Program-made: the position numbers and the translations under genes
The notes under the pieces: model-generated
What the model was told of the DNA's origin: nothing
What the model saw: the letters and a program-made list of their open reading frames with translations, nothing else
Database searches by the model: none
Source: Arenibacter antarcticus
GTDB lineage: Bacteria; Bacteroidota; Bacteroidia; Flavobacteriales; Flavobacteriaceae
Direction: 5' to 3'
DNA: 64,000 nt
Assembly (NCBI RefSeq): GCF_041320605.1
Contig: NZ_CP166679.1
Span: 1,612,001-1,676,000, forward strand
Shown here: positions 42,379 to 52,156 of the stretch, one piece after another
Layout: the number at the start of each line of letters is the position of its first letter
How positions within the stretch are numbered: position 1 is the first letter of the stretch

Positions 42379-43260
42379 ATGCGATTACTGACAACCATAC
42401 TGATCTTTATATTCGGGGCAATCAATCTTACCCATGGCCAAGAAAAAGTACTATTTTTTCAAACTGACTGGGGCAACCAACTATCATTAGACCAATTTTG
42501 CGAACGCACCAAGGCATCCGGTTATGACGGGATTGAGACCTGGTTCCCATGGGACACCAAAAAACAGGAAGAATTAAAAGCTGCCCTAAAAAAACATGGG
42601 TTATTGGTAAATTTTCTTCACGGGACCAATAAGGGCCTGCCCTTTGAGGCGAGTTTGGAACAATTTAGAAAAGGGTTGGAAACCATTACGCAATGGAAAC
42701 CCGTGTTGGTCAATTGCCATACCGGCAGCGATTTTTATACCGCATCACAGAACGCGGCATTTATTGAAGCGGCCAATGCCATTAGTGCCAAAAACGACGT
42801 ACCCGTTTACCACGAAACTCATAGGGGGCGTTTTAGCTATAGCTTACCGGAAACAAAACAATATCTGAACACTATACCCGACCTAAAACTAACCTTGGAT
42901 ATCAGCCATTGGATGGTGGTCCACGAATCCTTGTTAGAGGGCCAGGATGAATTGCTCGATATCGTAAAAAATAGGTCCCATCATATCCATGCCCGTATCG
43001 GTCATGCCGAAGGTCCGCAGGTCAACGACCCCAAAGCCCCGGAATGGAATAGGGCATTGGAACGGCACTTGGGAATCTGGGAAGAAATAATCAGAAATGG
43101 CTGGAAAGAACATAAGGGTGTATTCACGGTTACCACGGAATTTGGCCCTGCAGATTATATGCCGACTCTTCCCTATACTAGAATTCCGCTATCGGACCAG
43201 TGGGAAGCCAATGTTTTTATGATGGAAGCTATTAAAGAACGTCTAAAATTGAATAACTGA
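42379..43260 (+). CDS. Exported sugar phosphate isomerase/epimerase-like protein
   Basis: 293 residues of the xylose isomerase-like TIM barrel family (AP endonuclease 2 superfamily). A signal peptide (1-20, HGQ) indicates a periplasmic location. Conserved barrel elements: CERTKASGYDGIETWFPWD, VLVNCHTGSD, VYHETHRGRFSY, LTLDISHWMVVHE and HIHARIGHAEGP, with Glu and His metal ligands. It probably isomerises or epimerises a free sugar or keto-sugar. Third gene of the operon, 31 bp after DUF1501 and 3 bp before the next gene. Confidence 0.85.
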   Translation: MRLLTTILIFIFGAINLTHGQEKVLFFQTDWGNQLSLDQFCERTKASGYDGIETWFPWDTKKQEELKAALKKHGLLVNFLHGTNKGLPFEASLEQFRKGLETITQWKPVLVNCHTGSDFYTASQNAAFIEAANAISAKNDVPVYHETHRGRFSYSLPETKQYLNTIPDLKLTLDISHWMVVHESLLEGQDELLDIVKNRSHHIHARIGHAEGPQVNDPKAPEWNRALERHLGIWEEIIRNGWKEHKGVFTVTTEFGPADYMPTLPYTRIPLSDQWEANVFMMEAIKERLKLNN

Positions 43261-43263
43261 TCA

Positions 43264-44661
43264 ATGGAAGTAATTCAGCAATTAATAGGGCGTTTACATC
43301 CCGTAGTGGTTCATTTGCCCATCGGCTTTATCATCACCGGGCTACTGCTCCAATGGTTTGACCGAAAAAAAAGGGAATGGTCTAGAATTATCGCCATGGT
43401 CTTTCTATGGGGATTTATTTCTGCAGCCGTAGCCTGCATCAGCGGATATCTGTTGTATGTGAGTGAAGGGTACTCCTTTGAAACGGTAAAATTCCATTTG
43501 TGGTTGGGAATTACAACGAGTATTTTCTCCTTACTCATGCACTTGCGTTTGGTGACGGTCCCAAAAGTTGCTTTTTTAAAACAACTGCCTGTGGTTCTCT
43601 TGTCATTCTCCTTACTTTTTCTGATTTCGTTTACCGGACATCTTGGAGGAAATATCACCCACGGGGCAGACTATCTATTGGAACCACTTCCGAACAATGT
43701 GAAAACCTTCTTGGGGATGGGGCAGAAAAGTTATGAAAACCCAACTCTTGATGAAGAAAATTGGGAGGAGGCGGTTCTATATACTGACCTAGTTCAACCC
43801 ATACTCAACAGCAAATGTGTGAGCTGCCACAATGCAAAAAAGAATAAGGGAGAACTTCAGTTACAGGAAGGGCAAGGAATCCTTAAAGGAGGTGAGAACG
43901 GCGACGTTATAGAACCAAACGACCCAAGTAACAGTCCATTGTACGCTAGGCTCATCTTACCACTGGATCATGAGGATCATATGCCTCCAAAAGACAAGAC
44001 CCAAATTACAAAAGATGAGATTGAAATAATAAAAACGTGGATCGCCAACGGCAACGATTTTGACAAAAAAATTGGGGAACTAGAGCTTAATAAGGAATTG
44101 TTCACTTCTTTCTTTCCTAAAACCAATGAGAGTCTGTATCCAAAAATAGAAGTGGCCGCAGCATCCATGGACAGCATTGCTGTCCTAAAGAAGAAGGGAC
44201 TCCATATAGAACCTATCAGTGCTGACAATAATTTTCTTAAAGTATCTACTATTAATAAACCTATGTTTGGTAATAAGGACATGGAATCGCTTGCACCGAT
44301 CTTAAATCAGACAGCATATTTAGATCTTGGTGGCACCAAGGTTACTGATGAAGTTTTTGACTCCTTATCCCTATTTCCAAACCTAACAGTTTTAAAATTG
44401 GACAATACGGAAATTACCGGGAAAAACATTAAGCAATTGGAACGATTGGAAAATTTAAAAAGCCTCAACCTTGTAAGGACAAATTTTGAAGAGGCTCATT
44501 TAGCAGCTATAAAAGAGTTTAAAAATTTACAAACAGTCTATTTATACCACACTAGGGTTGTAAAACCTGATACCCTTCAAAAGCGTAAAAACGGGGAGTT
44601 ATTTCTTGACTATGGAGGTTATATATTGCCTAAAATTGAAACTGATACGATTGTTTACTAA
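43264..44661 (+). CDS. DUF2231 membrane protein with cytochrome c and LRR-like domains
   Basis: 465 residues. Four TM segments (about 15-145) start with RLHPVVVHLPIGFIITGLLL, the DUF2231 signature. A PSCyt1-type domain with heme motif CVSCH (about residue 178) and HMPPKDKTQITKDEIEIIKTW follows. The last 150 residues have leucine-rich repeat-like segments (LFPNLTVLKLDNTEITGKNI and LENLKSLNLV). It would pass electrons between the membrane and the periplasmic PSD1 protein. It is the last gene of the operon. The combination recurs with PSD1/DUF1501 clusters. Confidence 0.88.
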   Translation: MEVIQQLIGRLHPVVVHLPIGFIITGLLLQWFDRKKREWSRIIAMVFLWGFISAAVACISGYLLYVSEGYSFETVKFHLWLGITTSIFSLLMHLRLVTVPKVAFLKQLPVVLLSFSLLFLISFTGHLGGNITHGADYLLEPLPNNVKTFLGMGQKSYENPTLDEENWEEAVLYTDLVQPILNSKCVSCHNAKKNKGELQLQEGQGILKGGENGDVIEPNDPSNSPLYARLILPLDHEDHMPPKDKTQITKDEIEIIKTWIANGNDFDKKIGELELNKELFTSFFPKTNESLYPKIEVAAASMDSIAVLKKKGLHIEPISADNNFLKVSTINKPMFGNKDMESLAPILNQTAYLDLGGTKVTDEVFDSLSLFPNLTVLKLDNTEITGKNIKQLERLENLKSLNLVRTNFEEAHLAAIKEFKNLQTVYLYHTRVVKPDTLQKRKNGELFLDYGGYILPKIETDTIVY

Positions 44662-44698
44662 GACGAAACAAATGAACGGATATTAATACCATTATATT

Positions 44699-44746
44699 CT
44701 GTCTAGGTTTGATGAAGAATTTAATATTTTCATCAAACCTAGACAG
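44699..44746. repeat. Long perfect hairpin
   Basis: CTGTCTAGGTTTGATGAA pairs with TTCATCAAACCTAGACAG around a 12-nt AT-rich loop. There is no T-tract, so it may be a terminator for the operon only weakly, or the end of a small mobile element. Confidence 0.7.
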
Positions 44747-44749
44747 ATA

Positions 44750-44935
44750 TTCCCAAGAGATTTGTGGGCGTGGTTAAAGTAATAGTCCTCTCTCCATTTG
44801 TAAGGTTTTCTGTGGCGCTAATAGATGTCATTAGAATAATTAAGCATTTCATAGGTCTACTTTAAAAAAGCGGTTGAACCGTTCTATGTATCTGTTCTGT
44901 ATTGGTTTTTCAGCTTATTTTAATTTAATCTGGGG
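44750..44935 (-). pseudogene. IS3-family transposase (OrfB) remnant
   Basis: The minus strand reads KPIQNRYIERFNRFFKVDL and, in another frame, SATENLTNGERTITLTTP, matching the end of an integrase-core transposase (usual QNGxxERFN...Y). Stops and a frameshift break it. Confidence 0.6.
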
Positions 44936-44974
44936 AGGTAGTTGTCTATCGTATCGGCCCAGTGTTTTATCTTT

Positions 44975-45014
44975 GAATTAAATAGGCGGGGTTTAAACCC
45001 CGCCTATTTAATTC
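44975..45014. terminator. 40-bp perfect palindrome, bidirectional terminator candidate
   Basis: The two 20-bp halves are exact reverse complements (first half GAATTAAATAGGCGGGGTTT), with no loop bases. GC-rich core, AT-rich outer arms. It sits 15 bp from the P-type ATPase stop and between convergent operons. Confidence 0.7.
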
Positions 45015-45028
45015 CTGTACATAAATCT

Positions 45029-46957
45029 CTAGATATTCTTAACATTCAAGGGCATATCTTTTTGGCATAAAACGTTTTCATCTTTTCGCGGCGCGGACGG
45101 CTTAAACCGATTGACAGGTTTAAAACGGATTAAACGTAGAGCGTTCAGAATTACCAAGAGTACGCTCAATTCGTGGATCAACATTCCAGAGGCTAAATTC
45201 ACGTTTTTAGTCAGGACACCTGCCAATAATAGGACAACCGTTCCCACAGCAATAAACATGTTTTGCTTCATATTACGTACCGTAGCTTTGGAAAGTTGTA
45301 AAGCATGGATCAATTTATCGAGATTATCCGCCATCAAAACCACATCTGCCGTTTCCATGGCAACATCGGTGCCTGCAACTCCCATTGCAATTCCAACATC
45401 GGCAGTTGCAATTGCGGGGGCATCATTTACTCCATCCCCTAGCATCGCGAGTTTTATGCCTTTCCCCATACATTCTTTAACTTTTACCGCCTTATCTTCG
45501 GGAAGCAGTTCAGCATATATATCATCCATTCCCAATTGTTCACCAACTATTTTGGCAGTGTGTTTATTGTCGCCGGTAAGCATTACCAGATGTTCAATAC
45601 CCTCCGATTTTAGATTGTCAATGGTATCTTTGGCCTTGTCCCTTATGGCATCAGCGATAGAAATAATCCCCATAATTTTTTTATCATCGGCGATAAAGAC
45701 GGCTGTGTTTCCGGCTTTCTCTTGTTTCGTGGCATAGGATTCCATTTCAGTTTCTATAGGGATTTCATTCTGGAAAAGGCCTTTACGATTTCCGATATAG
45801 AGTGATTTTCCTCCTAAGTTTACTTCAATTCCGCGACCTTTAAGCACATTTACCTCTGTGGGTTTATTCAGAAGCTTTAATCCAGTTATTTCCGCTTCTT
45901 TAACAATGGCTCTGCCCAAATGATGCTCAGAGATCACCTCAGCTTCTGCCGCCATCAGCAGGACTTCTTTTTCGTCTATACCAAATCCTTTGATCGCGGT
46001 AACTCCTGGCTTGCCCTTTGTTAATGTTCCCGTTTTATCGAATACTATGGCATTAATTTTAGCCAGGTTCTCCATTACTTCTCCACCTTTGATCAAAATC
46101 CCATTTCGGGCACCATTTCCGATTCCCGCGACAATGGAGACAGGTGCAGAAATCACCAAAGCTCCAGGACAGGCGATAACCAAAAAGGTAAGCGCTAAGT
46201 GTACATCCCGCGTAACCACCCAAACGAGAACGGAAAGAATCATAATTCCTGGTGTATAAATAGCAGCAAACTTCTCTAAAAATCGTTGGGTCTTTGCTTT
46301 CCCTTCTTGGGCTTCTTCCACCAATTCAATGATTTTGGAAAAGGTGGTATCCTCTCCAACATTCTCTGCTATTACCTCCAGATATCCGCTGTCTAAAATA
46401 CTTCCGCTGAATACTTGATCATCTATACCTTTGCTCGCAGGAACGGATTCGCCAGTAATCGCTGCTTCATTCACAGAGGCATTTCCTGAGATTACCCTAC
46501 CATCAATTGGAATCTTTTCTCCCGTTTGAATGATGACCAAATCGTTTTCAACAACCTCCTCCGCCATAATTATAGCGCGTAGGCCATTTCTGACTACTGT
46601 TGCTTCCAACGGCGCCATTTCCATTAAGGATTTAAGAGCGGCGCGGGCTTTCTCCAAAGACCTTCCCTCCAAAAATGCCCCAAAAAGAAACAGGAAAGTT
46701 ACCGCTGCGGATTCCACATATTCTCCTATAATCAATGCTCCAATAACAGCTATGGTCACCAAAAGTTCAATACTGAACATTTTTAATCGTGATGCTTTCC
46801 AAGCTTTTATAAAAGTTGGAACTCCCGCAACTATAGTGGCTATAATTAAAAGTGTATCCAATAACAGTCTACTCCAGTTGAACAAATAGGTTGCAAATGC
46901 AGCAAGAAGCAAAATTCCTGCTGCATACATTATCCTATTTACTTGTTTAGCGTTCAT
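45029..46957 (-). CDS. Heavy-metal P-type ATPase with CPG motif
   Basis: 642 residues, P1B-type metal exporter of the inner membrane. Actuator TGES at 168-171, phosphorylation site DKTGT at 307-311, and the C-terminal HELSVLLVILNALRL. Six to eight TMs; no N-terminal HMA domain. Two family signatures differ: the membrane metal site is CPG (263-265) rather than CPC, and the nucleotide-domain HP dipeptide is HH (345-346, SEHHLGRA). It lies in a minus-strand operon 20 bp after a separate HMA gene. The metal may be Zn, Cd or another; this is not decidable. Confidence 0.9.
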   Translation of the reverse strand: MNAKQVNRIMYAAGILLLAAFATYLFNWSRLLLDTLLIIATIVAGVPTFIKAWKASRLKMFSIELLVTIAVIGALIIGEYVESAAVTFLFLFGAFLEGRSLEKARAALKSLMEMAPLEATVVRNGLRAIIMAEEVVENDLVIIQTGEKIPIDGRVISGNASVNEAAITGESVPASKGIDDQVFSGSILDSGYLEVIAENVGEDTTFSKIIELVEEAQEGKAKTQRFLEKFAAIYTPGIMILSVLVWVVTRDVHLALTFLVIACPGALVISAPVSIVAGIGNGARNGILIKGGEVMENLAKINAIVFDKTGTLTKGKPGVTAIKGFGIDEKEVLLMAAEAEVISEHHLGRAIVKEAEITGLKLLNKPTEVNVLKGRGIEVNLGGKSLYIGNRKGLFQNEIPIETEMESYATKQEKAGNTAVFIADDKKIMGIISIADAIRDKAKDTIDNLKSEGIEHLVMLTGDNKHTAKIVGEQLGMDDIYAELLPEDKAVKVKECMGKGIKLAMLGDGVNDAPAIATADVGIAMGVAGTDVAMETADVVLMADNLDKLIHALQLSKATVRNMKQNMFIAVGTVVLLLAGVLTKNVNLASGMLIHELSVLLVILNALRLIRFKPVNRFKPSAPRKDENVLCQKDMPLNVKNI

Positions 46958-46977
46958 AATTTTATGAGATTTTTTTA

Positions 46978-47208
46978 TTAAGAGGGTAAAATTGGGTAGC
47001 CTACTTTTTCTATCAATTCAGCCAATCGATTAGACGAAACCTTTTCCTCATCATATTCTACTTTTACCCTGCTGGAGTTAAAAAGCACCTTGGCCTTCTC
47101 TACCCCTGGTTCTTTGTTGAGAACACCTTCTATCCTCGTAATGCAACTTGGACAGGTAAGGGTTTCCAACTGATATCTTGTGGTTTTAATATTTTTTAAA
47201 GTCTTCAT
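46978..47208 (-). CDS. Stand-alone heavy-metal-associated (HMA) domain protein
   Basis: 76 residues with a single HMA ferredoxin-like fold: LETLTCPSCITRIEGVL (metal-binding CxxC at residues 19-22), GVEKAKVLFNSSRVKVEYDEEKV and LIEKVGYPI. The canonical GMTC before CxxC is LTC here. It likely hands metal to the ATPase encoded 20 bp downstream, which lacks its own HMA domain. Confidence 0.9.
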   Translation of the reverse strand: MKTLKNIKTTRYQLETLTCPSCITRIEGVLNKEPGVEKAKVLFNSSRVKVEYDEEKVSSNRLAELIEKVGYPILPS

Positions 47209-47280
47209 ATTTATATGTTTTATACTATTTATTTTTTAAAGTGATGTGTATTTCAATACTATTTGATAATGATGACCTCC

Positions 47281-47907
47281 TTAGTGGGAAATATCGCCGT
47301 GCAATATGTGCTCTAAGGCTTCCAAAGTATGGGTGTATTGTACATAAGAATGTACATACTCACGTCCTTTCTCAACTGATTTATCTTTCGTTTTACTGAG
47401 TTCTGATACAGTAGCATATCGCTCCCTTAGTACTTGTTCCAAATGGTTGGATACGGTTTTAACTACATCCTCTACATCATTATTTGCAATTGAATTATCT
47501 GCCATCGTTACCAATGGAGTTGTTGATCCTGCTGGCTTTAAGCCTGTAAATGCTGCACCTTCGGTCTCTCGGTGTAATCTTACGAGCGTTTCCAAGAAAT
47601 GCTTTTCAACAATAGCATATACTTGTTTGTCTTCGTTTTTTAAACGGTAGGTTTTATTGAACAAGGGGATGATATCCTTTTCTTGCTGTGGTTCTATCCA
47701 CTTTAAAACCAGCTGAACATTATTTTGATCCAATGCTTTTAAGGCGTCTTTAATAACGGGACCATCATAGGAGTCGCAATGTGCGTATCCAGAAATACTG
47801 GCCAACACAAATGCGAATACCAAAAAGAGGGAACGCATGTTGGGTTTAAAGTTTTCTCCTATTTTCAAAGGATTCGTAACGGTTGCTTTACTTTCTTGAG
47901 TTTTCAT
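47281..47907 (-). CDS. DUF6448-family secreted protein
   Basis: 208 residues; an internal ATG at about 47838 (MRSLFLVFAF) gives the cleanest signal peptide (cleaved after GYA) and may be the true start. The mature part starts HCDSYDGPVIKDALKALDQNN and has LKWIEPQQEKDI and ETLVRLHRETEGAAFTGLKP, the DUF6448 pattern, with histidines that could bind metal. It lies 73 bp upstream of the HMA gene, so it may be part of the same metal-response operon. Function unknown. Confidence 0.8.
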   Translation of the reverse strand: MKTQESKATVTNPLKIGENFKPNMRSLFLVFAFVLASISGYAHCDSYDGPVIKDALKALDQNNVQLVLKWIEPQQEKDIIPLFNKTYRLKNEDKQVYAIVEKHFLETLVRLHRETEGAAFTGLKPAGSTTPLVTMADNSIANNDVEDVVKTVSNHLEQVLRERYATVSELSKTKDKSVEKGREYVHSYVQYTHTLEALEHILHGDISH

Positions 47908-48064
47908 AACACAGTCATTTTAAGTTAATAATCCATTTTTCTGTAAACAAAAGTATGGACCAACTCAGGACTGTGCGACCTTGTTTGTAAGGTGGCACCT
48001 GTTTGTAAAGCGTAACACGTCCCAGTTTATAAAATGGGACATAGGATGTAGAAAAAGTAACGTA

Positions 48065-49199
48065 TTAGGAAGAGGGAAGGGAGTCTCGGAAGTTACTGGG
48101 AGTAGTGCCAGTTAAATTCTTGAACACCCTGTTAAAGGCCGATTTTGAATTGAATCCACTTTCATAGGCAATTCCGAGTAAAGAATAATTATGAAATTTT
48201 GGATCTTGAATTTTTCTTTTTACTTCGGCTACCCGGTACTTATTGATGAAATTGAAAAAGTTTTTTTCGTGTATTTCATTAATAACCTGCGAAAGATGGT
48301 GGGTAGATACATTTAAACCTTCTGCCAACTTGGGCAATGTAAGATCCGCATCTAAATACGGTTTATTAGATTTCATATATTGTCCCACTTTATTACAACA
48401 TTTTTGTAATTCATCATCTTCCAGTTTTGAAGCAGCATATTTAATTTCTGTTTCACTAGTAATCGCTTTCTCAATTTCTATGGGATAACTAATAAATACT
48501 TGTTTTTGTCTCAATCCGAAATACCCAATTAAGATAATAAAGACCGAAAGAGACAGAAATAGTCCATTTGTACAAAAATCTATGGTAAATAGTTGAAAAA
48601 CATGATGAATCACCGCTATAGCAATCAATACCGTCCAGACTACTCCAAAAATTGGGATTAGTTTTTTCCAACCACTCCATATTAACTTCCTTGGAAGAGA
48701 AATCTAAAGTAGATTCTTTGCTTTCTCGAAATCTTTTAAAGGCTAAAAGAAAGTATACAGGTCCCGATACTGCGGTGATCATGAGGAATAAGATAAATAT
48801 TAGCGGGGGTTCGGCTATTTTCTCAGATACATGATCTACACTGATCCCCTCTGAATACCCAGGAAATTGAAACGCTATTAGTAAGTAAAACATAAAGGCT
48901 AAATAAGGCAAGAAATGCCATAAATCCTTAGACTTAAAATATTTCTTGTTTAAAGTGAGCGCGCCGACATATAGATATAAAAAAGGGCCATGCAATAAAA
49001 ATGAAGCGATAATTCCTATTGATAAAAAAGGATCCACTGGAATAATATCTATCGTTAAGGAGTAAGCAGCAGTAGCAAACCCTAGATATAGGAGCCAAAT
49101 AATCAAGATTCTATCGTGTAGTTGTTTTGGTCTTTTTTGTAGAAGCAATGCAATAAAGAATAATGCATTAAAAGAAGCAATAAAAAATAAATATGTCAT
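48065..49199 (-). pseudogene. Seven-TM AraC-family regulator split by a one-base frameshift
   Basis: Two overlapping frames make one gene of about 377 codons. The first (49199 to about 48665) gives six or seven TM helices from MTYLFFIASFNALFF to the segment EVNMEWLEK. The second (to 48065) continues with LIPIFGVVWTVLIAIAVIHHV and ends in an AraC helix-turn-helix (LDADLTLPKLAEGLNVSTHH and GIAYESGFNSKSAFNRVFK). The break is at a run of six T (48662-48667, A6 in the gene); five A restore the frame. It could be a natural mutation, phase variation or a sequencing error. Confidence 0.8.
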
Positions 49200-49549
49200 C
49201 GTCTTATCGTTGCTGTTATTCCCGCTTTGAAGAATTATTTATCCCATTAAAAAATGGCAGTCATTTTATTCAAAGCTATATTAATTTCATTGAATAATGA
49301 GGTTCCTTCCCTGGCTTCTTTTTCCACTCAATACGAATTGTCCCATTTAAATTAAATAATGCAATGCTTTATCTGGTTGGGCAGTGGAGTTTTTTTGAAG
49401 TTTGTTCAAATGAGTGTATCCCAATTAGATATGAATTTACTTGGCCGTAAATTCTTCCACAATGATTACACCTAGAAATGTGCAGGTTACCTTGTTACGC
49501 TTTAGATAAATCCATAAATTAGAGGAATTAGAAACAGATAAAGTGTGTT
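49200..49549. other. Intergenic region between divergent genes
   Basis: 350 bp, AT-rich, no ORF, no clear repeat. It presumably carries promoters for the AraC-type gene and the zinc-ribbon gene. Confidence 0.5.
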
Positions 49550-49861
49550 ATGGATATCGTTAAAACAATAGTGGAGTTCTTCAAGAAACCCGTACAGGAA
49601 CGGGTTAACGAATCTCCTGCAAGAGTCTGTTCCCTATGCTGGGGTTACCAAGAATACGACGGAAAAATACGGCGAATATATAAGGACAGACAAGTGGAGG
49701 TTAACAACCATCGGGACTCATATATGCTTATCCAAAATTTTGTAAAGGAACATGTGGATGGTTATCAAATTAAGGATGGAGTAGTTCACGTGTGTCCGAA
49801 TTGTAGTGAATTTGAAGAGGGGAAGGATAGGATTAAAAAGTTTGATCCTTTTGAGAAGTAG
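49550..49861 (+). CDS. Small zinc-ribbon-like protein, unknown
   Basis: 103 residues, soluble. Two CxxC pairs (CSLCWGYQEYDGKIRR at about 27-30 and HVCPNCSEFEEGKD at about 82-85) would form a zinc ribbon. The middle is basic and rich in aromatics. No family name recognised; small CxxC proteins of this kind with a WGYQEYDG stretch recur in flavobacteria. Monocistronic. Confidence 0.75.
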   Translation: MDIVKTIVEFFKKPVQERVNESPARVCSLCWGYQEYDGKIRRIYKDRQVEVNNHRDSYMLIQNFVKEHVDGYQIKDGVVHVCPNCSEFEEGKDRIKKFDPFEK

Positions 49862-49997
49862 AAGTAGGGAATATCATTTTCATAAGAAAGAAATTTGATT
49901 CCTGTTTTTTTTGGAATAAGGAAAAGCTCTTAAATAACCAATAATAATAATTTGCAGTAATAAAATCATATCCATTTATCCAAAAAACAACATCAGT

Positions 49998-52067
49998 ATG
50001 GGGCATTTTTCAATTAGAATTTTAGGGTTTATAATAGTGTTTTTGAACCTTTTTTTAGTTGAAAGTGTTGTAAACGCCCAAAATCCTGAGGAGTCTGTTT
50101 TTCATATAAACCGGGGTAAGACCCTCGATTGGATTTCTTATAAATCACATGATGATGCCCTACAACGGATAATCAGTAATGAGGCATTTTATCACCTGGA
50201 AAAGAGGAAAGAAGTCATTGATGGTTTAAGAACAAAATTAGATTGGCTATCGTATAGGGATAGCATAAAAATTATATTAAATTCTCCCCTTTCCAAATTT
50301 GCAAAAACGCCACTTAATCCGCAGCTTACTGGAGTTGTAGATCGCGAAGATTTTAGGGTTGAAAAAATTATTTTTGAATCCCATCCAGGATTTTATGTTA
50401 CAGCCAGTTTATTTCTTCCAAACCAGAGACAGGACCCTGCTCCCGCTATTATTTATACTTCTGGACATACTAGCCTTGGCTTCAGAAGTGAAGGCTATCA
50501 ACATGTTATTTTAAACCTGGTATCTAAAGGCTTTATTGTATTGGCGTATGATCCTATTGGGCAAGGAGAAAGACTGCAATACCATGATGCAAAATCAGGT
50601 AATTCCACGATAGGAGGTCCTACAAAGGAGCATTCTTATGCGGGTGCCCAAACCCTGTTATGGGGAGCCTCATTATCGGATTATTTTATATGGGATGGGA
50701 TAAGGGCAGTGGATTACCTTTATACACGGCCTGAAGTTGATGTAACACGTATTGGAATCACGGGAAGATCTGGGGGAGGCACACAAACAGCTATGATCGC
50801 TGCTTGCGACGAGCGCATTTATGCAGCGGCTCCTGAAGCCTTTATTACAAATTATAAGAGGCTATTACAGTCTTCAGGAATTCAGGATGCAGAGCAGAAT
50901 TTGTATCATGGTATCTCTAAAGGAATTGATCACCCTGATTTTTTACATGTCCGGATGCCCAAGCCCAGCCTGATCATCACTACAATTAATGATTTTTTCA
51001 GTATTCAAGGAGCACGTGAAACATTTTCCGAAGTAAAAAAATCATATACAGCACTTGGAAAAGAGGATAATATTCAGATGGTCGAAGACATGGGGAAGCA
51101 TGAATCCACCAAATTAAACAGGATGGCCATGTATGGTTTTTTTCAAAATCATTTATCCCTGCCCGGTGATACTGATGATATTGAAATTGAGCCTTTCCCG
51201 GTTGAAGCCCTTTGGTCAACGCAAACCGGTCAAACTTCTTCTTCTTTAAGTGGGAAAACAGTTTTTAACTTAAACATGGAATATTTTGGAGGGAAAAGCA
51301 CTCTAAAACCTTTGTTATCTGAACATCGTATTGAACTGTCGGGAATTAAACTCGACCGCAATTTATCAGCTGCTGTATTTACGGGAAAGATTGAAAGAAA
51401 TGGAATTGAAGTTGAGAAGTATTTTCTGGAAAACACAAAAGGGGACTATGCTTTACCTGTGTATATGGCTACAAATGGGAATTCCAAAGCTGATAAAGTG
51501 CTATTGTGGCTGCATCCCAAGGGAAAGGAAATTATATTGGAGAGTAAATATATAAATGAAATTTTGGACCAGGGGTATACGGTTGTTTCTGCCGACCTTC
51601 CAGGGATGGGAGAACTGCATAACCCTGACTTTTCTGGAGATGGAATTATCCAACAAGTCCCATTTAATTATCTGTTCGGTGCTAACTTAGTAGGTAAAAG
51701 CATAGCAGGTATTCAGGCTGAATCCATAGATTTACTAGTCCAGTTCATTCATGGTGATCCCCCAAATAAAATGAGGAAGTTCCACGCCTTGATAGAAAAC
51801 GCAACAAGTTCTAGCTTCCTGCATTATATAGCACTTAATAATCCTTTTGACAGATCGGTAGTATATAACCCATACGTATCGGATTCAGAATATATAACAA
51901 AGGAATATTACAATCCGGAGGAGGCTTTTATTAGTGTTCCGGGAAGCTTGCCGTATTACAATCTGCTCAACCTTGTGGAACTACATCCAAAAGATTCTTT
52001 AAAATTGATTAACAGCACTTTATCTGACCGAACAGTAGATGAACTAATAGACTTTTTAGCGAAATAA
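49998..52067 (+). CDS. Secreted alpha/beta hydrolase, acetyl-xylan-esterase-like, two hydrolase lobes
   Basis: 689 residues with a signal peptide (about 1-28, NAQ). The first hydrolase domain (about 100-395) has PAIIYTSGHTSLGFRSEGYQ, LAYDPIGQGER and the nucleophile elbow GRSGGG (Ser near 255), with candidate Asp and His in INDFFSIQ and MGKHES. A second, less conserved alpha/beta domain (about 465-680) has LLWLHPKGKE and SADLPGMGELHNPDF but no clear GxSxG. It may deacetylate or de-esterify polysaccharides; the nearby GH16 enzyme fits this. Monocistronic. Confidence 0.82.
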   Translation: MGHFSIRILGFIIVFLNLFLVESVVNAQNPEESVFHINRGKTLDWISYKSHDDALQRIISNEAFYHLEKRKEVIDGLRTKLDWLSYRDSIKIILNSPLSKFAKTPLNPQLTGVVDREDFRVEKIIFESHPGFYVTASLFLPNQRQDPAPAIIYTSGHTSLGFRSEGYQHVILNLVSKGFIVLAYDPIGQGERLQYHDAKSGNSTIGGPTKEHSYAGAQTLLWGASLSDYFIWDGIRAVDYLYTRPEVDVTRIGITGRSGGGTQTAMIAACDERIYAAAPEAFITNYKRLLQSSGIQDAEQNLYHGISKGIDHPDFLHVRMPKPSLIITTINDFFSIQGARETFSEVKKSYTALGKEDNIQMVEDMGKHESTKLNRMAMYGFFQNHLSLPGDTDDIEIEPFPVEALWSTQTGQTSSSLSGKTVFNLNMEYFGGKSTLKPLLSEHRIELSGIKLDRNLSAAVFTGKIERNGIEVEKYFLENTKGDYALPVYMATNGNSKADKVLLWLHPKGKEIILESKYINEILDQGYTVVSADLPGMGELHNPDFSGDGIIQQVPFNYLFGANLVGKSIAGIQAESIDLLVQFIHGDPPNKMRKFHALIENATSSSFLHYIALNNPFDRSVVYNPYVSDSEYITKEYYNPEEAFISVPGSLPYYNLLNLVELHPKDSLKLINSTLSDRTVDELIDFLAK

Positions 52068-52156
52068 AGTTATATAACGTATTTAGGGCGATTTATTTGT
52101 AGCGGGTTTTATGTAAATTGGCGTATCGAATCAGGACTAGATGTTAAGATAATACG

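Larger units (their letters stand above)
44662..45028. other. Convergent intergenic region with hairpins and IS3 debris
   Basis: Holds an 18-bp-stem hairpin (44699-44746), an IS3-family transposase remnant (44750-44935) and a 40-bp perfect palindrome (44975-45014). Confidence 0.65.
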
